A DNA stretch of 64,000 nt from Parabacteroides merdae ATCC 43184 (GCF_025151215.1 NZ_CP102286.1:2356001-2420000), one strand, 5' to 3'; counted from the first letter of the stretch, positions 18,049 to 26,692 are shown. Numbers and translations: made by a program. The notes: generated by a model not told the origin, from the letters alone.

Positions 18049-19044
18049 ATGAAACAACTTCTTATTATTCTTTCACTTGTGCTCGGATGCCTGCAACCAG
18101 GCTACACACAGAAACCCGTCTTGAAATTCAATAAAGACGGCAAGTTCAAAATCGTACAGTTCACGGACGTACATTACATTCACGGGAATCCCAAGTCAGC
18201 CGTTTCTCTCGAACGCATCAACGAAGTGCTGGATGCGGAAAAACCGGACTTAGTGCTATTCACAGGTGATGTCATCTACGGTCAACCGGCAGAGGAAGGG
18301 ATGCGCACAATCCTGAACTTAGCGGCCAACCGCCAAATACCCTTCGGAGTGACATTCGGCAATCACGATGACGAACAGGGACTTACCCGTACTCAGCTAT
18401 TCGATATCATACAGACAATACCTTACAACCTGACCGATTCCGTGGCAGGAGTCACAGGAGTGACCAACTTTATTCTTCCCTTGAAATCGTCCGATGGAAA
18501 GAAAGACGCAGCCATCCTGTATTGTATGGACTCTCACTCATATTCACAGATCAAGGGAATAGGCGGCTATGATTACATCAAGTTTGACCAGATCCGATGG
18601 TACCGCGAAAACAGCGCGAAATACACAAAGCAAAACGGCGGCACTCCCCTGCCCTCGCTGGCATTCTTCCACATCGCCCTGCCGGAATACAACCAGGCCG
18701 CATCAGATGAAACGGCCATCCTGGTCGGAACCCGAAAAGAAAAAGCCTGCGCTCCGCAACTGAACTCCGGCATGTTTGCCTCGATGAAGGAAATGGGGGA
18801 TATCTTAGGTGTATTTGTCGGACACGATCATGATGATGACTATGCTGTTTTCTGGAAAGGCATCCTGCTTGCCTACGGCCGTTACACCGGTGGCGACACG
18901 GTGTACAACAACCTGAGCAACGGTGCCCGCGTAATCGAGATGACTGAAGGATCAACCAATTTCAGAACCTGGATTCGCCTAAAAGACGGGGAGGTGATCA
19001 ACACGGTAAACTATCCTTCGGATTTCATCAAAAAGAAAGACTAA
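18049..19044 (+). CDS. Secreted metallophosphoesterase, DCR2/purple-phosphatase-like
   Basis: A 331-residue exported phosphoesterase with a signal peptide ending around GYTQ (residue 21). All five metal-site motifs are present: FTDVHYIHG, FTGDVIYGQ, FGNHDDEQG, FFHIALPEY and VGHDHDDDY. The arrangement resembles the yeast Dcr2 / plant purple acid phosphatase 29 branch. It is the second of two adjacent phosphoesterases that differ strongly from each other, so this is not a recent duplication. Together with the SusCD pair they suggest that the locus handles a phosphorylated ligand. That link is inference from position. Confidence 0.87.
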   Translation: MKQLLIILSLVLGCLQPGYTQKPVLKFNKDGKFKIVQFTDVHYIHGNPKSAVSLERINEVLDAEKPDLVLFTGDVIYGQPAEEGMRTILNLAANRQIPFGVTFGNHDDEQGLTRTQLFDIIQTIPYNLTDSVAGVTGVTNFILPLKSSDGKKDAAILYCMDSHSYSQIKGIGGYDYIKFDQIRWYRENSAKYTKQNGGTPLPSLAFFHIALPEYNQAASDETAILVGTRKEKACAPQLNSGMFASMKEMGDILGVFVGHDHDDDYAVFWKGILLAYGRYTGGDTVYNNLSNGARVIEMTEGSTNFRTWIRLKDGEVINTVNYPSDFIKKKD

Positions 19045-19064
19045 ATCAGGACATAATCCGACCG

Positions 19065-19130
19065 TTTTCAAAACACCTATGTTTTGAAAACGAATCATGC
19101 ATGTTTCTTCCTCAAAACACCTATGTTTTG
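19065..19130. repeat. Pair of AAAACACCTATGTTTT hairpins
   Basis: TTTTCAAAAC (19065-19074) and GTTTTGAAAA (19081-19090) are perfect inverted arms around ACCTAT. The same core CAAAACACCTATGTTTTG recurs at 19113-19130. The pair lies just behind the phosphoesterase genes. Confidence 0.65.
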
Positions 19131-19170
19131 AAACCAAGACGAAGGTGTGTAGAAATACAATAGATATAAC

Positions 19171-19222
19171 TTAGGCATGGATTACATGAAAAAAATAAAT
19201 TTATCTATGTAATCCGTGCCTA
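19171..19222. repeat. Long hairpin between convergent genes
   Basis: TTAGGCATGGATTACAT (19171-19187) and ATGTAATCCGTGCCTAA (19206-19222) pair over 17 positions with one G-T wobble, around an A/T-rich loop. It lies between convergent genes and may be a bidirectional transcript end. The sequence also resembles a dispersed Bacteroidetes intergenic palindrome (recollection, unchecked). Confidence 0.65.
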
Positions 19223-19275
19223 AAAGATCATGACAAAGGAGTTTTAACACATTTACGTTCTCTTTATTTATCATT

Positions 19276-22236
19276 TTACTTTTCTGGTTTCAACACCACT
19301 CCCAAACTCTTCTTGCCGTCCATCTTGATTACGACCGGTTTATCGAAACGGACATGGCGAAGGTATTCGGTTTCCTCCACCGCTGGTAAGGAATTCAGAT
19401 ATCCCTCATCAAACCAGCCATCACCCTTAAACGGGTTGATCGTAAAGTAACCGACACCAAACGAAGTCAGATTTTGGAAAAAATGCGTTCCCTGGCTCGG
19501 ATCGACACGATAATTCTCCAGCCCACATTCCACTATAACACGTGCATTGCTGATATGAGGCCATTTCACCGGAATGCCCAGCCAGGAGTCACTACTTCCC
19601 CAACGACCAGGACCAACCAAAACATAATTCTTTTCTTCTCCTGTGAACTGGCGGTTCATCTTCTCGATATCATAGGCTATCGACTGGTTGTTGGAGGAAC
19701 AGAAAGCACCGGTCTTTACATATATAATATCCTGCACATCCGTCACAATGCCATGTCCCAAAACGCTTGTCGATGTAAGTATTGTATCCTCTTGTTCCAC
19801 AAGCGTCAGGTCTTCTTCCATTACCTCCTTGTTATCCACGATCGGGCGAACTTGCAACAGATAGAATGTAGCGAAACCGGGATTCTGCGGATCTATATTT
19901 ACCGCAAACTCAATCTCGATAGGCCGCCCCATCTCATCCTCTCCGACATGCAGTATCTGATCGAGCGTATCGGCCAACGGAAAAACCTCATGTTGAAGAA
20001 CATTCACAAAAGACAATATCTTACGCCCGCCAGGATAGTAACCGTCACGAATAACCTGATCATAAGGATCGTATGTCGAAACAATAAACTTCAGAGAACC
20101 GTCCGCATCCGCGTCTTTCAGATTTAGACGAAGCAAATTAAACGAATCATCCACAGAAAACTGATCTGCCAGATTCTTCAAGTCAAGTGCATAAAAACGA
20201 GTTTGAGTCTCACGGAGCGCAAAGTCCATCGTACTCATCTGCAAAATATTGTGCGGATGACGAGGAGAGAAACGTAAAGTCTGCCCTCCGTCTACGATAT
20301 ATTTTCCAAGCCCCAAAGCAATATTGGCAATTCCGTCTTCCGCCTTTTCATTTCCAATCGGGTAGAAATTCAACGAACGTGCGACACCAGAGATAGTAGG
20401 ATAGAAACGGTCATTATACCGGTTCCCTACTACTTCCTGTAGAACGATCGCCATCTTTTCCTGGTCGATAAGGTTCGATGTCGCCGTCATATATGCCTTG
20501 CTGTCACGATAAAAGACAGAAGCGTAGACTGCTTTGATCGCGTCGCTTAACGTACGGAGCATATCATATTTATCTTCCAGCTTGGGTACCATGTAAGTAG
20601 AATAAATCCCAGCGAACGGTTGATAATGGGAATCTTCCAGAAGACTAGACGAACGGACGGCAATCGGACTTTTGACAACATCGAAAAACGCCATCAGGTC
20701 TTCAATCAGACGGGCGGGAAGGCTGGCACGCAGGAAATATTTCAGGATCGTTTCGTCATCCACTTCACTCAGTACGACCGGATACAGTTCGTTTGTCTCC
20801 ATAAATTCGTCGAAGATGTCTGTACAGATCACGACCGTCTTCGGAATGGTCACAGCAAAGTGATCGTGTTCCAACTTGGGATAACGCTTTACCATCGCCC
20901 CAATAAACGCCAGGCCCCTGCCCTTTCCTCCCAGCGAACCGTCGCCTATACGGGCAAAGTTACTATATTCGTCGAAGCGCTCCTTCTGATAGACTGCAAC
21001 AACACCGGAATTCTTCATCCGACGGTACTGCACGATCAAGTCGAAAATCAACTTGCGCGCCTCATCCATATCCTTGTAGTCGCTCACATCCACACGCTTC
21101 AACACCTCTGCCGGCGGAAACATGGCACGGGAATAGAAGAAGCGGGAAAAATGGTTACGACTCAGATGATAAACCAGCGAATCGTCCGGTATCTGAAAGA
21201 CCTTCTTTTGCAAATCCTTCAAGTCCTTGATGCGCATGATCTCCTCCTTCGTCTGTGGATTCAGGATGACGAAATCGCCGAAACCAAAACGCTGCATGAT
21301 CTTCTTCCTCAGATCCTGCGGATAACTCTTGGAATTTTTGTCGATAAAGGAAGCTCCCAGTTCTTTCGCATACACTTTGTTGCTTGCCTCCGACGATTCC
21401 AAGACAAAAGGGATGATCAGGCCGGTCTTCCGCACATACTGCCCGAACTTGTATCCGGCGTAAGGATCTTTCACTCCGTCGTGCATGAAGCTCATGTCCG
21501 AGATGATCCCCAGCATATTATCGCGGTACTGGTTGAAGATGCGGACAGCCTCCTCATAGGTACGCGCCAACTTGATCTTGGGACGCCCACGCATACGAAG
21601 TGTACGCTGATGGTCGTTCAACGCCTCTTTAGCAAACATCTGGCTCTGTTCCAATACAAATTTATACAGATGCGGCAAAGCCGAAGAATAGAAACGGACG
21701 GAATCTTCCACCAACAAGATAATCTGCACACCGACACTGGCCGTATCGTCCGGCGCATTCATCTTGTCCTCGATCAGCTTGATTATGGCGAGCAACAGCT
21801 CCGCATTTCCCAACCAGCTGAACACATAGTCGATCGCACTCAAATCTTCATTGGCAATCCGCTTGGATACCTCTTTCGAGAATGGGGTGAGGACTACGAT
21901 CGGTATATTGGGGTAATGAATCTTGATCTCCGTCGCCGCCGCAAAGATATCGCGGTTATCCATATTCGGCATGCAGATGATCAGTTCGAAGTTACGGTCT
22001 TTCAACTCAGCCAGTGCCTCCTCCTCTGTCGTCACCTGTGTGAAACGAGGCGGGTAACGAAGGCTTAGTGACGTATATTCGTTGAATATCTGCTCGTCCA
22101 CCCGCCCATCGTCCTCCAGCATGAAGGCATCGTATTTAGTAGCGATAAGCAATACATTATATATACGCTTATTCATTAGATTGGCGAATGATGTGTCTTT
22201 AAACACAAGGTTCTTAAAGTCCGGTATTCCGCTCAT
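19276..22236 (-). CDS. Receiver-like domains fused to a PPDK/PEP-synthase ATP-binding domain
   Basis: A 986-residue cytoplasmic protein. Residues about 25-155 and 170-315 each resemble response-regulator receiver folds: VLLIATKYDAFML with IICMPNMDNRD and PIVVLTPF in the first, IILLVEDSVRFYSS with IISDMSFMHDG in the second. The first lacks a clear acceptor Asp; the second keeps Asp in ISDMSF. Residues about 430-870 match the pyruvate-phosphate-dikinase N-terminal ATP-grasp domain (GSLGGKGRGLAFIG, SPIAVRSSSLLEDSH, FYLLQVRPIVD). The swivelling phospho-His and PEP-binding domains of real PEP synthase are missing. The last 120 residues (VLVGPGRWGSSDSWLGIPV) are an extra domain I cannot name. Automatic labels as PEP synthase would therefore be unsafe. 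Confidence 0.75.
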   Translation of the reverse strand: MSGIPDFKNLVFKDTSFANLMNKRIYNVLLIATKYDAFMLEDDGRVDEQIFNEYTSLSLRYPPRFTQVTTEEEALAELKDRNFELIICMPNMDNRDIFAAATEIKIHYPNIPIVVLTPFSKEVSKRIANEDLSAIDYVFSWLGNAELLLAIIKLIEDKMNAPDDTASVGVQIILLVEDSVRFYSSALPHLYKFVLEQSQMFAKEALNDHQRTLRMRGRPKIKLARTYEEAVRIFNQYRDNMLGIISDMSFMHDGVKDPYAGYKFGQYVRKTGLIIPFVLESSEASNKVYAKELGASFIDKNSKSYPQDLRKKIMQRFGFGDFVILNPQTKEEIMRIKDLKDLQKKVFQIPDDSLVYHLSRNHFSRFFYSRAMFPPAEVLKRVDVSDYKDMDEARKLIFDLIVQYRRMKNSGVVAVYQKERFDEYSNFARIGDGSLGGKGRGLAFIGAMVKRYPKLEHDHFAVTIPKTVVICTDIFDEFMETNELYPVVLSEVDDETILKYFLRASLPARLIEDLMAFFDVVKSPIAVRSSSLLEDSHYQPFAGIYSTYMVPKLEDKYDMLRTLSDAIKAVYASVFYRDSKAYMTATSNLIDQEKMAIVLQEVVGNRYNDRFYPTISGVARSLNFYPIGNEKAEDGIANIALGLGKYIVDGGQTLRFSPRHPHNILQMSTMDFALRETQTRFYALDLKNLADQFSVDDSFNLLRLNLKDADADGSLKFIVSTYDPYDQVIRDGYYPGGRKILSFVNVLQHEVFPLADTLDQILHVGEDEMGRPIEIEFAVNIDPQNPGFATFYLLQVRPIVDNKEVMEEDLTLVEQEDTILTSTSVLGHGIVTDVQDIIYVKTGAFCSSNNQSIAYDIEKMNRQFTGEEKNYVLVGPGRWGSSDSWLGIPVKWPHISNARVIVECGLENYRVDPSQGTHFFQNLTSFGVGYFTINPFKGDGWFDEGYLNSLPAVEETEYLRHVRFDKPVVIKMDGKKSLGVVLKPEK

Positions 22237-22261
22237 AATGATTCGATAGAATTAACGGCCT

Positions 22262-22269
22262 CAAATGTA
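22262..22269 (-). promoter_or_regulatory. -7 box of the receiver/PPDK-like gene
   Basis: CAAATGTA on the plus strand reads TACATTTG on the minus strand, a full TAnnTTTG match, 26 bp upstream of the start codon. No convincing -33 box was seen. Confidence 0.55.
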
Positions 22270-22315
22270 AGGAAAAAAACAATCAACCGAAAGCATGTGA
22301 CAAGATTTGAGCAAG

Positions 22316-22422
22316 TGGCACATCCGTTCCCTCAGCATGGCACAAGCATTTCACCTATATGGCACAAACGTTTCACAGCAAGGAAACGGCTGTGCCAACA
22401 GCACCACACATTTCCTGGCACA
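22316..22422. repeat. 22-bp-phased TGGCACA repeats upstream of gdhA copy 2
   Basis: TGGCACA begins at 22316, 22338 and 22360, exactly 22 bp apart, and again at 22416; an inverted TGTGCCA lies at 22391. The second and third units share a longer match (TGGCACAAGCATTTCAC and TGGCACAAACGTTTCAC). The 349-bp gap 22237-22585 otherwise holds only the two divergent promoters. Two-turn spacing puts the motifs on one helix face, as expected for a regulator binding array, about 120-205 bp before the downstream transcription start. Confidence 0.6.
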
Positions 22423-22519
22423 AAGTGAAACCGGAATCCCATCCGTAGGAATCCGGATTTTCACTTAAAGAACATTGTTCAAAAACATAAAAAGAACTAT
22501 CAAAAAGTAAGCAAAACAT

Positions 22520-22549
22520 TTTGTCAACCCAGGCTATTCCCTATATTTG
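22520..22549 (+). promoter_or_regulatory. Promoter of glutamate dehydrogenase 2
   Basis: TTTG at 22520-22523 and TATATTTG at 22542-22549 are 18 bp apart and match the Bacteroidetes consensus. An ATG at 22547 overlaps the -7 box and so cannot be the translation start. Confidence 0.75.
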
Positions 22550-22585
22550 CAAACAGAATGTTATCTTAAAAAGAAATTATATACT

Positions 22586-23920
22586 ATGAAGACAGAAGTA
22601 ATCTTATCAGCACTGGAAGCAAAACATCCGGGCGAAAAGGAGTATTTGCAAGCAGTAAAAGAAGTTCTTCTTTCAATTGAAGAAGTGTACAACCAGCATC
22701 CCGAATTCGAGAAAGCTAAAATCATCGAACGATTGGTTGAACCGGAACGTATTTTCACCTTCCGTGTGCCCTGGGTAGACGACAAAGGGGAAATACAAGT
22801 CAACTTGGGATATCGTGTGCAATTCAACAACGCGATCGGCCCGTACAAGGGCGGCATCCGCTTCCATCCTTCTGTCAACCTGTCCATCCTGAAGTTCTTA
22901 GGATTCGAACAGACTTTCAAAAACGCTTTGACAACATTGCCGATGGGCGGTGGTAAAGGAGGATCCGACTTTGCTCCTCGCGGAAAAAGTGATGCGGAGA
23001 TCATGCGTTTCTGCCAGGCATTCATCCTCGAATTATGGCGTAACCTCGGACCGGACCGCGATGTTCCGGCGGGTGACATCGGCGTAGGAGGACGTGAAGT
23101 CGGTTATATGTATGGTATGTATAAGAAACTGGCTCGCGAAAACACCGGTACGTTCACTGGTAAAGGTATGGAATTCGGCGGCTCTATCCTCCGTCCCGAA
23201 GCAACCGGTTTCGGTGCCCTCTACTTCGTTCACCAAATGTTGGAAACTCATGGTATAGATATTAAAGGTAAGACTGTTGCTATCTCCGGTTTCGGAAACG
23301 TCGCTTGGGGAGCTGCCACAAAGGCTACCGAACTGGGTGCAAAAGTCGTCACGATCTCCGGCCCGGACGGCTATATCTATGATCCGGACGGCATTTCCGG
23401 AAAAAAGATCGATTATATGCTGGAACTGCGTAACTCAGGTAATGATATTGTAGCTCCTTACGCCGAAGAATTCCCCGGTTCGACCTTCTATCCCGGCAAG
23501 AAACCCTGGGAACAGAAAGTGGATATCGCACTGCCTTGTGCCACCCAGAACGAGCTGGACGCAGACGATGCACGCAAGCTGATCGAGAACAAGACATCAT
23601 GCGTAGCCGAAGTATCCAACATGGGATGTACAGCTGAAGCTGTCGACCTGTTCATCGAGCATAAACAACTTTTTGCACCGGGCAAGGCTGTCAACGCCGG
23701 CGGTGTCGCCACTTCCGGCCTGGAAATGACTCAGAACGCCATGCATATTTCGTGGACAGCTGCCGAAGTCGATGACAAATTGCATCAGATCATGAGCGCT
23801 ATCCACCAACAATGTGTCGAACATGGAACAGAGGATCAATATATCAACTATGTGAAAGGTGCGAACATTGCAGGCTTCATGAAAGTGGCCAAAGCAATGA
23901 TGGCGCAAGGTATCGTATAG
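22586..23920 (+). CDS. gdhA: Glutamate dehydrogenase, hexameric type (copy 2)
   Basis: A 444-residue paralogue of the gene at 5806, the same length and collinear throughout: GPYKGGIRFHPSVNLSILKF, LPMGGGKGGSDF, PAGDIGVGGREVGY. It differs in the nucleotide-binding segment, VAISGFGNVAWGAATKA here against VCVSGSGNVAQYTVEKL in copy 1; a GFGNVA motif is the commoner form. Bacteroides are known to hold two glutamate dehydrogenases with different coenzyme use and ammonium response, so a division of labour is likely. The start at 22586 is chosen because the longer frame begins inside the -7 box. Phased upstream repeats suggest separate control. Confidence 0.95.
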   Translation: MKTEVILSALEAKHPGEKEYLQAVKEVLLSIEEVYNQHPEFEKAKIIERLVEPERIFTFRVPWVDDKGEIQVNLGYRVQFNNAIGPYKGGIRFHPSVNLSILKFLGFEQTFKNALTTLPMGGGKGGSDFAPRGKSDAEIMRFCQAFILELWRNLGPDRDVPAGDIGVGGREVGYMYGMYKKLARENTGTFTGKGMEFGGSILRPEATGFGALYFVHQMLETHGIDIKGKTVAISGFGNVAWGAATKATELGAKVVTISGPDGYIYDPDGISGKKIDYMLELRNSGNDIVAPYAEEFPGSTFYPGKKPWEQKVDIALPCATQNELDADDARKLIENKTSCVAEVSNMGCTAEAVDLFIEHKQLFAPGKAVNAGGVATSGLEMTQNAMHISWTAAEVDDKLHQIMSAIHQQCVEHGTEDQYINYVKGANIAGFMKVAKAMMAQGIV

Positions 23921-23966
23921 ATCGATGTGTATTCAATATACATAGAGAAGTGTGTCTATGAGAAGG

Positions 23967-23997
23967 GGGATGCCTGTAATTGCAGGCATCCTTTTTT
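23967..23997 (+). terminator. Intrinsic terminator behind glutamate dehydrogenase 2
   Basis: GGATGCCTG (23968-23976) and CAGGCATCC (23983-23991) form a perfect 9-bp stem around TAATTG, followed by TTTTTT. It ends just before the stop codon of the convergent ruvC. Confidence 0.9.
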
Positions 23998-24000
23998 GTA

Positions 24001-24558
24001 TCAATGAACTTTACCCGGATTCTTCGCGATAAAGTCCTTCCATCCGGTATATTTCTTTTCCTGTATCGGATTATTCGTCTGGAAATAATGGCAAACGGCA
24101 GCTGCCAATCCATCTGTCGCATCCAATTGCGGCAACATGGATGCTTCCGGAATATGCAGGTAGCGCTGTAACATCCCGGCCACTTGTTCTTTTGCAGCAT
24201 TCCCATTTCCGGTAATGGACATCTTGATCTTTAGCGGGGCATATTCAAATATCGGGATATCCCGTTCGAGTGCGGCAGCCATAGCGACTCCCTGTGCACG
24301 CCCCAATTTCAACATACTCTGTACGTTCTTCCCGAAAAACGGAGCTTCAATGGCCAGTTCGTCCGGATGATACTGATCGATAAGTCCCAAGACCCGCTCA
24401 AAAATCTTACGGAGCCGCAAATAATGATCCTCGTATTTATTCAATTGGAGTATCCCCATAGCTTCCAGTTTGGGTTTGTTTCCTTCAATCGTCAGCACTC
24501 CGTAACCCATCACAATCGTCCCAGGATCAATGCCCAATATGACACGGTCTTTCGTCAT
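24001..24558 (-). CDS. ruvC: Crossover junction endodeoxyribonuclease RuvC
   Basis: A 185-residue Holliday-junction resolvase that cuts recombination intermediates together with RuvAB. The catalytic acidic residues appear in [16 protein letters not shown] (first Asp), [14 protein letters not shown] (Glu) and the C-terminal [13 protein letters not shown] (two Asp). The start at 24558 (MTKDRV) is preferred over an ATG three codons upstream because it overlaps the stop codon of the DUF4286 gene as ATGA. The two are therefore translationally coupled. Length is normal for the family. Confidence 0.95.
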   Translation of the reverse strand: MTKDRVILGIDPGTIVMGYGVLTIEGNKPKLEAMGILQLNKYEDHYLRLRKIFERVLGLIDQYHPDELAIEAPFFGKNVQSMLKLGRAQGVAMAAALERDIPIFEYAPLKIKMSITGNGNAAKEQVAGMLQRYLHIPEASMLPQLDATDGLAAAVCHYFQTNNPIQEKKYTGWKDFIAKNPGKVH

Positions 24559-24869
24559 TTCTCCCAATCTATCTCTTCCAGTAAAGTACTAAAGCCGGCA
24601 ATTTTATGACCGAAACGAGCAACCAATGCGCGGTGAAGGTTATTTCCTTCATTCTGCAACCAGAAATTCAACGTATCGACATTCTTAACATGAAACTGGA
24701 CGGAGAAACTGATGCCTTCTCCTTCTTCAGCCTGCATCACACGTCGCAGGCATGGCCGCTGTAGGAAACCGCTCTCCACGGCTTTCGGGATATACTGTTT
24801 TTTCAGATAATCCAAACTTTCATCCAGAATATCTTTTTCTATATGGAACGTTGTATTATAAACAATCAT
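24555..24869 (-). CDS. DUF4286-family protein
   Basis: A 104-residue soluble protein starting [13 protein letters not shown], with [28 protein letters not shown] and [18 protein letters not shown]. The pattern fits DUF4286, a small ferredoxin-like family widespread in Bacteroidetes and often next to ruvC. No biochemical role is known to me. It precedes and overlaps ruvC by 4 bp, so it shares its message and is worth considering as a DNA-repair accessory. Confidence 0.8.
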   Translation of the reverse strand: MIVYNTTFHIEKDILDESLDYLKKQYIPKAVESGFLQRPCLRRVMQAEEGEGISFSVQFHVKNVDTLNFWLQNEGNNLHRALVARFGHKIAGFSTLLEEIDWEK

Positions 24870-24893
24870 CTTATTTTTTATAAAAATCTATGG

Positions 24894-24901
24894 CAAAGAT
24901 A
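24894..24901 (-). promoter_or_regulatory. -7 box of the DUF4286-ruvC operon
   Basis: CAAAGATA on the plus strand reads TATCTTTG on the minus strand, 25 bp upstream of the DUF4286 start, a full TAnnTTTG match. Confidence 0.6.
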
Positions 24902-24923
24902 GTGGTTATATCAGGAAAAGCCC

Positions 24924-24931
24924 TATATTTG
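24924..24931 (+). promoter_or_regulatory. -7 box of the tRNA-Ala gene
   Basis: TATATTTG ends 20 bp before the tRNA 5' end, a full TAnnTTTG match on the plus strand, divergent from the DUF4286 promoter. Confidence 0.6.
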
Positions 24932-24951
24932 CGCTTGAAAATAAGTCATAC

Positions 24952-25025
24952 GGGGCATTAGCTCATCTGGCTAGAGCGTCAGACTGGCAGTCTGAAGGTG
25001 ATCGGTTCGAGTCCGATATGCTCCA
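24952..25025 (+). tRNA. tRNA-Ala (anticodon GGC)
   Basis: A complete cloverleaf can be drawn: acceptor GGGGCAT with ATGCTCC (one G-U), D stem GCTC/GAGC, anticodon stem TCAGA/TCTGA with loop CTGGCAG giving GGC at 24986-24988, and T stem ATCGG/CCGAT with loop TTCGAGT. Discriminator base is A at 25025; CCA is not encoded. It would read GCC and GCU codons. Confidence 0.95.
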
Positions 25026-25043
25026 CAACCTTATGGTAAATAA

Positions 25044-25078
25044 CAAAAAAGGCATTCATTTCTGAATGCCTTTTTTGT
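25044..25078. terminator. Bidirectional terminator between tRNA-Ala and the sulfatase gene
   Basis: GGCATTCA (25051-25058) and TGAATGCC (25063-25070) form a perfect stem, flanked by CAAAAAA on the left and TTTTTTG on the right. It can end both the tRNA transcript (plus) and the sulfatase transcript (minus). Confidence 0.9.
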
Positions 25079-25088
25079 TATTTCTATC

Positions 25089-26663
25089 TTATTTCTTCGC
25101 AGTTGCCAACTCCGTTTCAATCGGATCGTCGTACTGTTCCTGCAATTTATTCAGTTCGGTTTTCAGACTGTCGATCAAGGCTTCATTGCCCGGTTCATTA
25201 TAGATATTATGCATTTCCATCGGATCGTTTTGCAGATCATAAAGTTCCCACACATCGATATCATTATAGAAATGGATTAATTTATAGCGGTCGGTACGAA
25301 CACCATAATGACGTTTTACTGCGTGTTCCGCCGGATACTCGTAAAAATGATAATATAAAGAAGTACGCCAATCTTTCGGCTTTTCACCTTTCAACAAAGG
25401 CAAATAAGAATCACCCTGGATATCTTCGGGAACAGGGACGCCCGCCACTTGAAGGAAAGTCGCTGCATGGTCGATATTCTGGACCATTTCGGGGATGTCG
25501 CCTTTAACACCGCCGGGAAAACGAACCAACATCGGTGTACGGAAAGATTCTTCATACATGAAACGTTTGTCGAACCAGCCATGTTCACCCATATAGAATC
25601 CCTGGTCGGAAGTATAAACGATAATAGTATTTTCCAATAAACCGCTTTTCTCCATATAATCCAACACACGCCCTACATTACGGTCTACGGAATGGATCAC
25701 ACGCATATAATCGTGCATGTACTGTTGGTATTTCCATTCAGCCAACGCCTTCCCCGTCAACTTCTGTTCCTTGAATTTCTTAATAATAGGATCATAATGT
25801 TTGTCCCAAGCTGCCTTTTGAGCCGGAGTCATCCGGTTATATAAATTACGGCCATTTTCTTCAAGGCCGGTAGTCGTATGAATCTCATTTTCCTTATCTG
25901 CCATCTTCAAGTCATAGACGAGATCCATATCCTTGATAATATTCATTTCCTGTTCGGATGCGGCAATACGCCCTTCATATTTGTCATAAAATGTTTCGGG
26001 AACCGGGTAAACGACATCTTCATACAAATCCAAATCACAAGTATCCGGCATCCAGGTACGATGGGGCGCTTTGTGGTGGAGCAAGAGACAGAAAGGTTTA
26101 TTCTTATCACGTTTGTTATCCAGCCAGTCCAAAGCTAAATCCGTCGTGATGTTCGTAGCATAGCCTTCGATCTGCTTTTTCTCTCCGTTATCGATAAAGT
26201 ACGGATTATAATAATCCCCCTGTCCGATCAAGATATTCCAGTAATCGAAACCGGTAGGATCGGAAGTCAAATGCCACTTCCCTACAACTGCAGTCTGATA
26301 GCCGGCTTGTTGCAACAACTTCGGGAATGTCTGCTGGCTGCCGTCAAAACGTTTCGTATTGTCGGTAAAGCCATTCTTATGGCTATGCTTGCCCGTCAGC
26401 AAACAGGCACGACTGGGACCACTTAAAGAGTTGGCGACGAAACTGTTCGTAAACCGTACGCCTTCATTAGCAATCCGGTCGATATTCGGAGTTTCGATAA
26501 AACGATGATCGTAAGCACTAATTGTCTGATAAGAATGATCATCGCACATGATATAGAGAATATTCATAGGCTTCTCCGACACCCCTTTTTTGTCCTTTTG
26601 GACACAGGCAGGAAGAGTTACGGCTACCAAACCTGTCAAAAGAAATAGTTGATTAGTTTTCAT
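25089..26663 (-). CDS. Lipoprotein sulfatase, Ser-type, S1 family
   Basis: A 524-residue sulfatase exported as a lipoprotein (lipobox LPAC, Cys20). Metal ligands appear in MCDDHSYQ, and the formylglycine motif is Ser81-Gly-Pro-Ser-Arg in NSLSGPSRACLLTGKHSH. Because the modified residue is Ser, activation needs the radical-SAM maturase anSME, not the aerobic Cys-specific enzyme. The second metal/sulfate region is YTSDQGFYMGEHGWFDKR. The spacing resembles GlcNAc-6-O- and related glycosaminoglycan or mucin sulfatases (S1_11-like), but the substrate cannot be fixed by eye. Oxidoreductases and glycan-type lipoproteins follow nearby, in keeping with host-glycan use. Confidence 0.9.
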   Translation of the reverse strand: MKTNQLFLLTGLVAVTLPACVQKDKKGVSEKPMNILYIMCDDHSYQTISAYDHRFIETPNIDRIANEGVRFTNSFVANSLSGPSRACLLTGKHSHKNGFTDNTKRFDGSQQTFPKLLQQAGYQTAVVGKWHLTSDPTGFDYWNILIGQGDYYNPYFIDNGEKKQIEGYATNITTDLALDWLDNKRDKNKPFCLLLHHKAPHRTWMPDTCDLDLYEDVVYPVPETFYDKYEGRIAASEQEMNIIKDMDLVYDLKMADKENEIHTTTGLEENGRNLYNRMTPAQKAAWDKHYDPIIKKFKEQKLTGKALAEWKYQQYMHDYMRVIHSVDRNVGRVLDYMEKSGLLENTIIVYTSDQGFYMGEHGWFDKRFMYEESFRTPMLVRFPGGVKGDIPEMVQNIDHAATFLQVAGVPVPEDIQGDSYLPLLKGEKPKDWRTSLYYHFYEYPAEHAVKRHYGVRTDRYKLIHFYNDIDVWELYDLQNDPMEMHNIYNEPGNEALIDSLKTELNKLQEQYDDPIETELATAKK

Positions 26664-26692
26664 GATACATTATGTTTTTTGTCTGGATTTGG

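Noticed and set aside
20620..22068. 482-codon plus-strand frame opposite the receiver/PPDK gene
   Set aside because: A shadow of the real minus-strand gene: rich in His, Gln and Arg, with no domain, promoter or operon context.
22547..22585. Upstream start of glutamate dehydrogenase 2
   Set aside because: The ATG lies within the TATATTTG -7 box, so it would not be on the transcript.
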